From IMG/VR virus record IMGVR_UViG_3300042402_003021, positions 1 to 64,000 of that record: a DNA stretch of 64,000 nucleotides. One strand, written 5' to 3'. The position numbers were made by a program, and so were the translations under genes. The DNA comes from a virus. Below are positions 20,398 through 28,433 of this stretch, one piece after another; positions within the stretch are counted from its first letter, which is position 1; each line of letters opens with the position of its first letter. The notes beneath the pieces were generated by a model. The model saw only the letters and a list, made by a program, of their open reading frames with translations, was not told where the DNA came from and made no database searches.

Positions 20398-23300
20398 TGC
20401 CAATAGAGATTAATTCATCAACAGCAAAAGCTGGGTCATATGTAATGGCTCAAAATTTAGAATATTCTGCTGGATGCTCTATGGAGCAGATATTTACTCC
20501 AATCAATATTATCAAAGGTAGTTCTGCTCCCGGTCCCGGTTTTGCACAACCACTAACTCCAAGTTTCGAAAAAGGAATGTTTAATAATGAGTCAGTTGGT
20601 CCAACTATATTAGAACTAAATCCTTATTTTCCGGTTATATTTGGTGATAATGGTAGTAATTTTATAGCTAATTGTGACTATAATTTAGTTGTTCATGCTC
20701 CATCGGTTGATTTCAATATCAAAAAAAATTCAAATAGATCTTCAATAAGTCAAATTAAGACACAGGGGCTAAGATCTCCATTAATTCTTTCTGGATGGGG
20801 ATATGATATTGCCGGTATGCCCGTTCCCACGACTAATGGTACAGATTTTAATCCTAGCCTTGTTAATCAAAGATCATCATGGAAAACAGGACCATTACAC
20901 GTAATGTGGGATGATGAAAGACAAATATGGACCGGTGGATATCAATTAGTATATGGTGTATTACAACAAAGAATTAGACCTCCTAATGGTGTATTAGCAG
21001 GCACCACATTTAAAGTAAAAGTTCTAAGAAGGATTAATGGTCAACTTACTAGCGACTTAGGAGAAGAAATTCAATGTATAAATAGAGATAAAAATTTTGA
21101 ACTAACCATATCAGATAAAGAAATAGAAGAAGAAAAAATATTTGTAATTTGTGCAAGAATTAACTATGAGTGGGTGCTTCTATGGGCCACAAGTAAATTT
21201 GTGGTTTATTTTGGATATTTTGATGATGATTGGAAAAAGCTGGATTTAAAAACTGTTAGACAAACAATTCCAGAACCAGAACAGGGTAAAGAAGAAGTTC
21301 AAGTATATAATAACTTATTTGAGAGCGTTGGAGTAAAAGAAGAACGTACCACTTGTTCTTTTATATATGTTCCAGAACAAGAAAGATATTATCTTATTTC
21401 CGTAGAACAAAAAGCGTCTGAAGTGCTTTATGGATATTTTAGTGGTAAATGGGAATTAAACGATACCAAAACTGTTAGACAAACCAAGCCAGAGCCAGAA
21501 CCGGGCAAAGAAGAAGTAGAAGTAAAAAATATACTTTTTGAAAAGGATATACACAAACCCGAAAACGAACAAACAACATGTTCCTTTACAAAGATAGAAG
21601 ATGAATATTATTTAGTATCAGTTGAACAGCAACCCGAAATGTATATTGGTTATTTTACTAACGATGCTAAACGTGGTGTGCCATTAGAAGTCTTTCAGTT
21701 ATATCCAGAGCCAGATCCAGAGGATGGATCTGTTACTGTTGAAAATAATCTTTTTGATCGCGCAGGTGAAGTAGATGGAATCAAAAATTATTGCTCATAT
21801 ACTAAAATAGGTGATAAGTATGAGTTAATATCTATACAGCAGCGTAATCAACATTACTTTGGTACATTTACCGGAGAGTGGAAAAAAACGGAAAAAAAAT
21901 CTGTTAAAGTTGTTGTACCAAGACCGGACGCTGCAAATGATACATATGAAGTAGAAAATCTTATTTATACCACAATAGGATCGTCACAAGATGATAAACC
22001 TAGATATTGTTATTTCATAAAATTAGCACCAGCATACGGAAGCAATCTTGGACTTACTGAACCGGATCGATATTTATTAGTAGCAGCAGAAGAAGAATCA
22101 TCGCCATTATTTTTTGGCTACTTTAGTGGTAAGTGGAAATTAAATGAAGATAAAACAGTAAGACAAACTAAGCCAGATCCAGAAGAAGGCAAGGAAGAGG
22201 TAACCGTTAGAAATCTACTCTATGAATCAGATATCCATAAACCAAATAACCAACAAACTACATGTTCATTTACTAAAATAGAAGATACTTATTATTTAGT
22301 TTCTGTTGAACAACAAACTAATCAAATATTTTTTGGTTATTTTACAGGGGAAGCTAAACGTGGGCAAACATTAGCAGTTTTTCAATTATATCCACAACCA
22401 GATCCACAAGATCAACAACCAGTAGAAGTTAGAAATGGAGTTTTTGATAGGGCTGGAGAATTTGGTGGTGTTCGTAATTATTGTTGTTTTACTAAAATAG
22501 ATGATAGATATGATCTTATTTCTATACAGCCAAGAAATGAAAATTATTTTGGCACATTCACTGGTGAGTGGAAAAAAAATGAATTTAAAACAGTTACAGT
22601 TACCACTCCTAGACAGATCGGTGGAAATACCGAATTCAATGTTGAAAATTTGATCTATGAAAAACTTGGTTCCTCTGGAAATAATACACCAAATTATTGT
22701 CATTTTGTTAGACTAGCCCCCGCTCATGGAGATGATTTGGGTCAAGGTGAATCAGATAAATATTTATTAGTCGCAGCAGAAGAAACTGGTTCTGAATTAA
22801 GAATAGGATATTTTGGTGACAAATGGAGAATAAATGAAGAAAAGGAAGTAACACAGGTATATCCAGAGCCGGGCGATGATGGACCAGATTATACTGTGCT
22901 AAATAAAATTTTTAATGAAGTAGGCATTGATGGTACTAAACAGCATTGGTGTAGTTTTACAAAAATAGATGATGAGTATTATTTAATATCTGCCGATAAT
23001 GAACCATCTACTAGATTTGGTACTTTCAATAGTTCATGGAAAAAGGGCAATAGTGTAACAGTTACTCAAACCCATCCACAGCCAAATCCAGAAGACTCCG
23101 AAGTGCAAGCAATAAATCTTATTTATGACGAAATAGGAGAACCCGGTGCTAGCAATCAAGTCTGTGCCTTTACAAAGATTGGTAATCAATACTATATTAT
23201 TTCTGTACAACAATATGATAGTATTTATATAGGTAATTTTTCGGGTAAGTGGGCAAAAGGACAAAATAAAAGTGTAACAAGAGTCGGTGGTGGGCCACCA

Positions 23301-23450
23301 AGCAGTAAAGGCACTATAGATATTGTTTTAAATCCTTGGACTAATGTTTCGCAAGGAAGTGCCATATATGTAAAAATTGGTAATACTTACTATTTAATAG
23401 CGGCTATACCAGATTGTGATGATAGTAATACATCTAACACACCATATTAA
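20397..23450 (+). CDS. Repeat-rich tail/adhesin protein (1017 aa)
   Basis: The N-terminal ~270 residues are non-repetitive and hold a W-x-T-G-P-L-H-V-M-W-D-D-E-R-Q-I-W-T-G-G-Y strand-rich patch. From about 21205 to 23425 the protein is built of about ten ~70-residue modules with the pattern (Y/F)-F-G-x-F-x-G-x-W-K, a short strand ending in P-x-P, V-x-N-x-(L/I)-(F/Y), a Cys-(S/H/Y)-F motif, K-I-x-D-x-Y-Y-L-I-S-(V/A)-E. One conserved Cys per module is common. The modular architecture and location at the end of the tail operon fit a fibre or receptor-binding adhesin; no enzymatic motif was found. Confidence 0.8.
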   Translation: MPIEINSSTAKAGSYVMAQNLEYSAGCSMEQIFTPINIIKGSSAPGPGFAQPLTPSFEKGMFNNESVGPTILELNPYFPVIFGDNGSNFIANCDYNLVVHAPSVDFNIKKNSNRSSISQIKTQGLRSPLILSGWGYDIAGMPVPTTNGTDFNPSLVNQRSSWKTGPLHVMWDDERQIWTGGYQLVYGVLQQRIRPPNGVLAGTTFKVKVLRRINGQLTSDLGEEIQCINRDKNFELTISDKEIEEEKIFVICARINYEWVLLWATSKFVVYFGYFDDDWKKLDLKTVRQTIPEPEQGKEEVQVYNNLFESVGVKEERTTCSFIYVPEQERYYLISVEQKASEVLYGYFSGKWELNDTKTVRQTKPEPEPGKEEVEVKNILFEKDIHKPENEQTTCSFTKIEDEYYLVSVEQQPEMYIGYFTNDAKRGVPLEVFQLYPEPDPEDGSVTVENNLFDRAGEVDGIKNYCSYTKIGDKYELISIQQRNQHYFGTFTGEWKKTEKKSVKVVVPRPDAANDTYEVENLIYTTIGSSQDDKPRYCYFIKLAPAYGSNLGLTEPDRYLLVAAEEESSPLFFGYFSGKWKLNEDKTVRQTKPDPEEGKEEVTVRNLLYESDIHKPNNQQTTCSFTKIEDTYYLVSVEQQTNQIFFGYFTGEAKRGQTLAVFQLYPQPDPQDQQPVEVRNGVFDRAGEFGGVRNYCCFTKIDDRYDLISIQPRNENYFGTFTGEWKKNEFKTVTVTTPRQIGGNTEFNVENLIYEKLGSSGNNTPNYCHFVRLAPAHGDDLGQGESDKYLLVAAEETGSELRIGYFGDKWRINEEKEVTQVYPEPGDDGPDYTVLNKIFNEVGIDGTKQHWCSFTKIDDEYYLISADNEPSTRFGTFNSSWKKGNSVTVTQTHPQPNPEDSEVQAINLIYDEIGEPGASNQVCAFTKIGNQYYIISVQQYDSIYIGNFSGKWAKGQNKSVTRVGGGPPSSKGTIDIVLNPWTNVSQGSAIYVKIGNTYYLIAAIPDCDDSNTSNTPY
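21205..23425 (+). repeat. Ten ~70-aa protein repeats with three-unit superperiod
   Basis: Repeat starts, judged from the F-G-x-F/G-Y-F core, fall near 21207, 21427, 21639, 21850, 22107, 22326, 22541, 22800, 23012 and 23222. Unit lengths alternate about 210-220 nt with longer ~257-259 nt units (the fourth and seventh). Units 2-4 and 5-7 match one another in order (K-T-V-R-Q-T-K-P type, then V-F-Q-L-Y-P type, then P-R type), so a three-module block appears to have been duplicated. Confidence 0.85.
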
Positions 23451-23467
23451 TAAATAAAAGGAAACTA

Positions 23468-24010
23468 ATGATATATTGTTGTTGTACTGGAGGTTGTAAA
23501 TTGATCGATATTTTGAATGGAGCTGAAAACTCGGGATGGCCCGGTTTAAAAATTTCTATTACTGGATCTATTATTAGATATGGGACTTATGATGGAGTAC
23601 CAAATGGATTTTGGCAAGGGCGATGGCAAACAGGTAACGATCCATCTAGTGTTTCACTTACTTTTGATGGGAAAAAACCAAAGAAAATTATTGTGCTATC
23701 TTCAGCAATGGAACGGGGTGAATCACATATATATTCTGTTGTTGGATATGCTGAATCTGTGATTCTTGATTTGGCTCGGCCTTCTAGCGCATATAGACAA
23801 GGAGAATATAATCAATATTCTGATGAGATATTCAGGGCAGACGGGCAAAGGGGGACGAATTCTAGATTTCGTCTTACAATAACAGAAGATACAACTGATA
23901 GTTTATTAGGTTTTGTTTGGGCGCATAAAACAACTAACAATGCAAATGGTATGGTAAATGCTATATTTTTGTGTGATAGTTTAAATAGTAGTGCTACATT
24001 TTCTTCTTAA
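23468..24010 (+). CDS. Hypothetical tail-associated protein (180 aa)
   Basis: Start ATG follows an AAGGAAA ribosome site after a 17-base gap. The N terminus begins with a Cys cluster (C-C-C-T-G-G-C) that overlaps a hydrophobic start, then strand-rich sequence with G-W-P-G-L-K-I, F-W-Q-G-R-W and V-S-L-T-F-D-G segments. This looks like a compact beta-sandwich domain, possibly a carbohydrate-binding or tip accessory domain, but no specific family is recognised. It is co-oriented with the repeat protein upstream. Confidence 0.65.
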   Translation: MIYCCCTGGCKLIDILNGAENSGWPGLKISITGSIIRYGTYDGVPNGFWQGRWQTGNDPSSVSLTFDGKKPKKIIVLSSAMERGESHIYSVVGYAESVILDLARPSSAYRQGEYNQYSDEIFRADGQRGTNSRFRLTITEDTTDSLLGFVWAHKTTNNANGMVNAIFLCDSLNSSATFSS

Positions 24011-24030
24011 TCAAGAAAGGTATTGTATCT

Positions 24031-24345
24031 ATGACAACACCACCAATGATACCACCATTAATTCCACCAACACAAAATGTCTTTGAGTTTCCCGGCACAG
24101 AATTAAAAAAACTACTTTTAAGATGGCCTTTTTATATTAAAATTACTGGTAATTGTTCTTGTTTAAATCGAGCTAAACTCATGGATGATCTTGGTACAAA
24201 CTGGTGTGAAAAAAATATTGATACAATTGTAGGATGGCTTAAAGAAGAGGCTACAAAACGTGGACTTCCATTTATAGAAATAATAGCACGTATTATCATA
24301 AAATTAGCTATAAAAAGAGCTAAAAAAAATGCAAATATCAAATAA
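24031..24345 (+). CDS. Small conserved-looking Cys protein (104 aa)
   Basis: A Pro-rich N-terminal tail is followed by a C-S-C-L-N-R-A-K-x-M-D-D-x-G-x-x-W-C-E-x-N-I-D-T-I-V-G-W-L-x-E-E-A segment, then a hydrophobic, Lys-rich C-terminal helix (I-I-A-R-I-I-I-K-L-A-I-K-R-A). The spacing of the three Cys residues and the helical W-L-x-E-E-A suggest a small metal-binding or disulfide-stabilised domain. I have the impression of similar small phage proteins but cannot name a family. AAAGGT lies upstream of the start. Confidence 0.6.
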   Translation: MTTPPMIPPLIPPTQNVFEFPGTELKKLLLRWPFYIKITGNCSCLNRAKLMDDLGTNWCEKNIDTIVGWLKEEATKRGLPFIEIIARIIIKLAIKRAKKNANIK

Positions 24346-24347
24346 AA

Positions 24348-24361
24348 ATTGTGTATACAAT
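24348..24361. promoter_or_regulatory. Inverted repeat with TTGTGTATA before 24396 gene
   Basis: ATTGT and ACAAT arms flank GTAT in the only sizeable gap (50 bases) between genes of the + strand tail block. It lies ~35 bases ahead of the ATG of the next gene. It contains the nonamer TTGTGTATA that also occurs on the minus strand before the 62576-63256 gene. It could be a promoter element or operator; there is no direct evidence. Confidence 0.3.
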
Positions 24362-24395
24362 ACTAGATTAATCTCATTTAAGGAGACTATTAAAC

Positions 24396-25361
24396 ATGGC
24401 AGATATTAGATTTCAAGTAATTGGCGGGGCAAATATGGTGCCAAGCCTTTATACCCTAAGTGGATCTGGTTTGGCTTTTTATGGCACATCAGCTGGTTCA
24501 TCTGTACAAATAGGCTCTTATCAAGACAATACCTATGTTGCTAACGCAGATGGTAGTGTCTATAAAAATGCCACAAACAATATAAAATATATACCAAACG
24601 TATATCCAAGCGGTATGACAACCGTTGATGAGTTTGGTAGCTCTGAATTCACATGTGGTCTATCTGGTATTAAGTCTTATCAAGCTACACTTGGTATTGA
24701 ATTTAGCCATTCATCTGCCGTGAAAACTCAAAATGTTCAGCTTCGCATATATGATAGAAGCAACATCAATTATCCTGCTAGTGGCGTAAATACTAAAGTA
24801 GCAGAAATTATTAATCATAATGGCAGCGCATTTAACACTCAGGGTGGCACTGGTTCTTCTATTGTTGTTGGTAGTGGTGATGCTTTCTGGTGGGGCGAGG
24901 CTTGGCCCACGCAGTTTGTCTCACAAAACTACTACACCAATAGTTCTGGTGAAGTATTTAGAAATGGCGCAGCTGGTACAAACGTAAATGGTGACTCAAG
25001 ATTATCCGCTGCTGGCATTGCTGGCTCTTATACCACAGTGGGTGGTACAGGTATTGTTGTGCCATTAGCTAATAGCCCCGGTAGTGGTCAAAAGTTATTA
25101 CAAAGAAGTCAAGTAGCTGGTGCAGAGGGTCAGATCTGGCCCAAGTGGACACAGTATGTTACTAATAGTAGTAATCAAACAACAATGTTGGGTGCTATTA
25201 ATAGTTTTGGTGATGGATCTACAGGATCTAACAGGCCAAAGACATATGGTGGCACTGGTGTAGATACTCACCATACATGGGCCGTCGCTCTTTCTGCTTC
25301 TCCTCTCTCTATCGGAAGCAAAGAGCAGTACGGATTATATATCTCATTAGAATATCTCTAA
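24396..25361 (+). CDS. Hypothetical virion protein (321 aa)
   Basis: A strong AAGGAGA ribosome site precedes the ATG, the best in the + strand block, and the gene has its own upstream gap, suggesting high or separate expression. The product is Gly/Ser/Thr/Asn-rich, without Cys beyond one residue, and reads as a beta-sandwich: alternating hydrophobic strands, F-E-C-G-like core near residue 85, a W-W-G-E-A-W-P loop near residue 165, and Y-G-L-Y-I-S-L-E-Y-L at the C terminus. Composition and place at the end of the tail operon suggest an abundant structural or decoration-type protein. Family not recognised. Confidence 0.7.
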   Translation: MADIRFQVIGGANMVPSLYTLSGSGLAFYGTSAGSSVQIGSYQDNTYVANADGSVYKNATNNIKYIPNVYPSGMTTVDEFGSSEFTCGLSGIKSYQATLGIEFSHSSAVKTQNVQLRIYDRSNINYPASGVNTKVAEIINHNGSAFNTQGGTGSSIVVGSGDAFWWGEAWPTQFVSQNYYTNSSGEVFRNGAAGTNVNGDSRLSAAGIAGSYTTVGGTGIVVPLANSPGSGQKLLQRSQVAGAEGQIWPKWTQYVTNSSNQTTMLGAINSFGDGSTGSNRPKTYGGTGVDTHHTWAVALSASPLSIGSKEQYGLYISLEYL

Positions 25362-25385
25362 TATTCTCTATATACTGTGTAATAA

Positions 25386-25412
25386 AAAACCCCGCTCAAA
25401 AGGCGGGGTTTT
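25386..25412. terminator. Bidirectional intrinsic terminator
   Basis: A perfect 10-bp stem (AAAACCCCGC at 25386-25395 and GCGGGGTTTT at 25403-25412) closes a seven-base loop. T-rich tails follow on both strands (TTTTCTTTTTT on +, TTTTTTATT on -). It sits between the convergent stops of the + strand tail operon (25361) and the - strand operon (25419). Confidence 0.92.
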
Positions 25413-25418
25413 CTTTTT

Positions 25419-25748
25419 TCACTTAGTGGTTTTGGATTTACCATCCCACTTTTGCCATCCCTTATCTGGTAAATAATTACCTTCTGCGTCCTTCCTTCGT
25501 GGGAACAATCCGCCACCCTTTTTATGGACACCAAAAGCTAATTTGGCACCACAATCCATACATCTCAATTCATAATATTCATTACCATCGTTTTCTCTAA
25601 CAACATATCTTAAATTTTCAGAAGAACACTTACCACAAACATTTTCGCCAAACACTTCTTCAAATGTTGCTAAATCTTTGAAAATTTCCTTCTGTGTTTC
25701 TCTTTCAATATCTATTGTGAGATTTCCGATGGTCTTTGTAATCTTCAT
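25419..25748 (-). CDS. Zinc-ribbon protein (109 aa)
   Basis: A C-G-K-C (near residue 37) and a C-M-D-C-G (near residue 65) pair form a classic four-Cys zinc ribbon, followed by a Phe/Lys/Gly-rich tail with W-Q-K-W. It has a clear GGAGGT ribosome site. It is the last gene of the minus-strand block and directly follows the probable single-strand annealing protein with a two-base gap, so a role in DNA binding or recombination is a reasonable guess; the fold alone does not prove it. Confidence 0.75.
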   Translation of the reverse strand: MKITKTIGNLTIDIERETQKEIFKDLATFEEVFGENVCGKCSSENLRYVVRENDGNEYYELRCMDCGAKLAFGVHKKGGGLFPRRKDAEGNYLPDKGWQKWDGKSKTTK

Positions 25749-25750
25749 TT

Positions 25751-26503
25751 TTACCTCCAGTTTGGATCATACCCCGCAATCTCTTCTGAGATTTTGCGTT
25801 TCTTGTTTTGATATTCATTCAATGTTGATAGCATACGGATACCCGTTTTCTTGCTAACACTATTAATTGAATCATATTGTTCTGATCCAGAATTAATAAA
25901 CTTCAATACATTAATATCTAATTGTTTACACTTAGTGTCAATAAAATTTATTTGGGGATTGCTAATAGAGTCTTCTTCTTGCCACTCCCCATCAATAGTT
26001 TTGCTTGAATTTATTGTCTCTCTTACTATAGATTCAACATCTTTCTTTCTAGTAAGTTCTTCCGCTGACAAACATCTAATCTTTAAAGCTTTTCTTAATG
26101 CTCTACCTTCAGCCCTAGTGCTTGCTGTTGCCACAGGATGGGCGCAAAATAAATCATCCGTATTTCCATGCCAAACATCAGCTACATCAGAATATGTTCT
26201 CATATTTCCAGAATTCATCCAATCAAATACTACTTCAAACACCACAGTGGCTCTTCCCGGTCCATTGGGATCTAAAGATGGAAAAATCTGCACCGGTCTA
26301 CTGATAACAATGCTACCAAGCACATCTTCCGCTACCCTTCTTAATCCGGCACAAGTTGGGTTACCATCTATTAATTCTTTAGTTTCAAACTTCGACATAA
26401 TATAGTCATGCCATTCTTGTGAGCCATAAGATGGTATATTATCTCTTTCTTTTTCTAATGTATCATTAGTTTGTTCTTCTATGTCAAAAAACTGTTCACT
26501 CAT
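25751..26503 (-). CDS. Probable single-strand annealing protein (250 aa)
   Basis: The central H-P-V-A-T-A-S-T-R-A-E-G-R-A-L-R-K-A-L motif resembles the helical A-x-x-R-A-x-x-R-A-L-R signature found in Rad52/ERF-type single-strand annealing proteins. Around it are a beta-strand-rich N-terminal half (V-F-E-V-V-F-D-W, preceded by P-G-R-A-T) and a basic helical C terminus. Length fits the family. A GGAGAT ribosome site precedes the ATG and the start overlaps the upstream endonuclease gene by eight bases. The role would be annealing of complementary strands in phage recombination. The assignment rests on one motif, so a different ssDNA-binding protein is possible. Confidence 0.55.
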   Translation of the reverse strand: MSEQFFDIEEQTNDTLEKERDNIPSYGSQEWHDYIMSKFETKELIDGNPTCAGLRRVAEDVLGSIVISRPVQIFPSLDPNGPGRATVVFEVVFDWMNSGNMRTYSDVADVWHGNTDDLFCAHPVATASTRAEGRALRKALKIRCLSAEELTRKKDVESIVRETINSSKTIDGEWQEEDSISNPQINFIDTKCKQLDINVLKFINSGSEQYDSINSVSKKTGIRMLSTLNEYQNKKRKISEEIAGYDPNWR

Positions 26504-27278
26504 TATTTATCTCCAATTCAATAAATCTTTGACCTTTAGGTGGAAACTTATTTTCAATACTGGATATGTGATCTAATACCAATTTGCACAACTTATTACC
26601 AATAGATCTTGTCATATGTTTACAAAGATATTTTATTCTAATAACACAATATCCATGTGTTAACAATAAACCATTTTTTCTTTCATCAGATTTAATAATT
26701 TTTTGAAGCTTATCTTCGCCCCATAATGGAAGAAAATGCTGTGGCCCATCTATCTCTATTATAGTGCGAAGTTGTGGCAAAAACAAATCTATTTCAAAAT
26801 CTCCCGGTATGAGATTATTCTTGTGCAACATAATATCATAACCAAGTTTTTCTAATTTAATTCTCAATATTTTTTCCGCCTTAGATCCTTCAATTGATGC
26901 CTGACGCAATGCTCGTCCAGCCATCTCTTGTAGTTCTCTTTTTTTAATAGCCGACATTTCATCCCATCGTTTTTTAACCTGTGAACAAAAATCATCTTTT
27001 TTGGATTTTGGCATCTCTTTCCAGTTTTGTCTTATTGCTATGCCAATCTTATCTTTTTCTTGTTCTGTTCTTTTTTTTCCTCTAGTGGGATGTTTTATTC
27101 TACCGCTTTTTAGAGCTAATGATTGAGCTTCAGATTTATCTCGTAATTGTTGTCCGTTCTTTTTGAGAATACGTTCAATTTTCTTTGGATAAGTATTTAA
27201 TTCTTTTGCTATACTACACGTACTCTTATTTTTAATAACGTATTGTTCTACAATATATTCTTCGTTTAGATCAGACAT
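26496..27278 (-). CDS. Vsr/PD-(D/E)XK-like endonuclease with HTH (260 aa)
   Basis: The start is taken at 27278 because AGGATTATTCT precedes that ATG and a longer reading needs a TTG. Residues ~5-45 (Y-V-x-x-x-S-T-C-S-I-A-K-E-L) look like a helix-turn-helix, followed by a basic linker containing W-K-E-M-(P) and W-D-E-M-S repeats typical of nuclease-associated modular DNA-binding domains. The C-terminal half has the catalytic-looking F-E-I-D-L-F-L...I-I-E-I-D-G-P-Q-H pattern, then K...R-x-x-L-L-x-x-x-G-Y, as in DUF559/Vsr-type nucleases. Such genes are often free-standing homing endonucleases. It overlaps the upstream gene by eight bases. Confidence 0.7.
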   Translation of the reverse strand: MSDLNEEYIVEQYVIKNKSTCSIAKELNTYPKKIERILKKNGQQLRDKSEAQSLALKSGRIKHPTRGKKRTEQEKDKIGIAIRQNWKEMPKSKKDDFCSQVKKRWDEMSAIKKRELQEMAGRALRQASIEGSKAEKILRIKLEKLGYDIMLHKNNLIPGDFEIDLFLPQLRTIIEIDGPQHFLPLWGEDKLQKIIKSDERKNGLLLTHGYCVIRIKYLCKHMTRSIGNKLCKLVLDHISSIENKFPPKGQRFIELEINNE

Positions 27279-27744
27279 TAGAATAATCCTGTTGAGTAAG
27301 AGAAAGTAACTGACTAACATTCCAGTTGTCAACAATTCCTACTGTTTTCTTATTGCAAAAATTGTATATCATAGCCTCATGTGACTCACTACGGGCAATG
27401 ATTTTTAATCTTGAATCACGTAATATATTTGTTATAGCGGAATATTTTGATGGATACGTTAACCATTCTAGATTCCATAAGTATAAAAATTTATTTGCAT
27501 TATTATTAGATTTTAATAAAATACTAGCTTCATCTATAGTTGTAGCAATTGCCGTATGGTGATATCCAGACAAAAATGATACGCTTTTGCATGAAAACAT
27601 AGCTGGTATTACTGGAACAGAAGCTCTTTTAAAGAAAACCGATACACATAAATCATTTTGTGATAATGTTTTATTAAATTCTTTTATGAGATAAAATGAC
27701 TTTTGTGATGGCCCAAGGTTGTCAACAATAGCCGCTATGTTCAT
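27271..27744 (-). CDS. GT-B-like N-terminal domain protein (157 aa)
   Basis: AAAGGT precedes the ATG. The protein begins M-N-I-A-A-I-V-D-N-L-G-P-S-Q-K-S-F, a beta-strand plus Gly-rich loop and helix as at the start of GT-B glycosyltransferases, and has a following F-L-Y-L-W-N-L-E-W-L strand and V-G-I-V-D-N-W-N. It lacks the usual E-x(7)-E C-terminal Rossmann domain, being less than half the normal size, so it may be a truncated or specialised member of the adjacent glycosyltransferase island. Confidence 0.55.
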   Translation of the reverse strand: MNIAAIVDNLGPSQKSFYLIKEFNKTLSQNDLCVSVFFKRASVPVIPAMFSCKSVSFLSGYHHTAIATTIDEASILLKSNNNANKFLYLWNLEWLTYPSKYSAITNILRDSRLKIIARSESHEAMIYNFCNKKTVGIVDNWNVSQLLSLTQQDYSNV

Positions 27745-27749
27745 AATAA

Positions 27750-28433
27750 TTACCTTTCTATCGTACCGCTAAACGATATGTTGCTGAGTTGATTACATAA
27801 ATATGGATAAGTGTGATAAACATTAAAATTGTTTAAATGAAAAATATGATTTAGATGCCAATCAATCGGTAAAGCAAATGGCACTATTGTATCTAATGTT
27901 TTTTGTGCTGATTTCTTATTATATATTAGTGATGATGTTGTATTAGTTGCTGGATGCCCTGACAAGATATACCCATTAAATATTTGCTTAACCGGTAATA
28001 TATTGTGACTAAAAGCGCCGCCTATAAATATTATGTCCCAATCGCTTGGAGCATCAGATATAACATCATTTAATGTAATACTATTTTCATAAAAATTACA
28101 ATCATCTTCAAGAACTAGTAATTCATCGTAATCGCTTTCAAGAAACAATTCTAATGATTTTATATGCTTAATACATAGAGATATTGATGCTAACGAAAGC
28201 TCCCTATACACAGAATATGGGGACATGCTATGTTTGAGCGTTACATTTGAGTGCTTGTCAGTTGTGGCCTTATCATTAATATAATATTTATCAATTATAT
28301 CTTTTGTTAGTTGTTCTTTGTCAAAATCTGTTATAAAACTATAGTCTTGTATATTTTGTTTTTCAAGCTGGTCCTCTATGTGTTTTTTTCTATCTGTTAA
28401 TTTTTGATAGTGCAATATGTGAGTTTTAAGCAT
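27750..28433 (-). CDS. GT25-like glycosyltransferase (227 aa)
   Basis: Strand/loop pattern of LPS-type family 25 enzymes: an N-terminal I-L-H-Y-Q-K-L-T-D-R-K-K-H-I segment, then S-L-A-S-I-S-L-C-I-K-H-I before a L-L-V-L-E-D-D-C metal-binding acidic triad, then W-D-I-I-F-I-G-G. Length matches the family. GGAGAAG sits before the start, which overlaps the preceding stop by eight bases. It would add a sugar to a lipid-linked glycan or surface polymer in the cytoplasm; donor unknown. Confidence 0.75.
   Translation of the reverse strand: MLKTHILHYQKLTDRKKHIEDQLEKQNIQDYSFITDFDKEQLTKDIIDKYYINDKATTDKHSNVTLKHSMSPYSVYRELSLASISLCIKHIKSLELFLESDYDELLVLEDDCNFYENSITLNDVISDAPSDWDIIFIGGAFSHNILPVKQIFNGYILSGHPATNTTSSLIYNKKSAQKTLDTIVPFALPIDWHLNHIFHLNNFNVYHTYPYLCNQLSNISFSGTIER

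Noticed and set aside
21205-23425. CRISPR or DNA-level satellite
   Set aside because: Repetition is at protein level and degenerate in DNA, inside one long gene.
25851-26405. + strand open frame of 184 codons opposite the annealing-protein gene
   Set aside because: It is a shadow of a well-supported minus-strand gene with ribosome site and motif; the shadow has neither.
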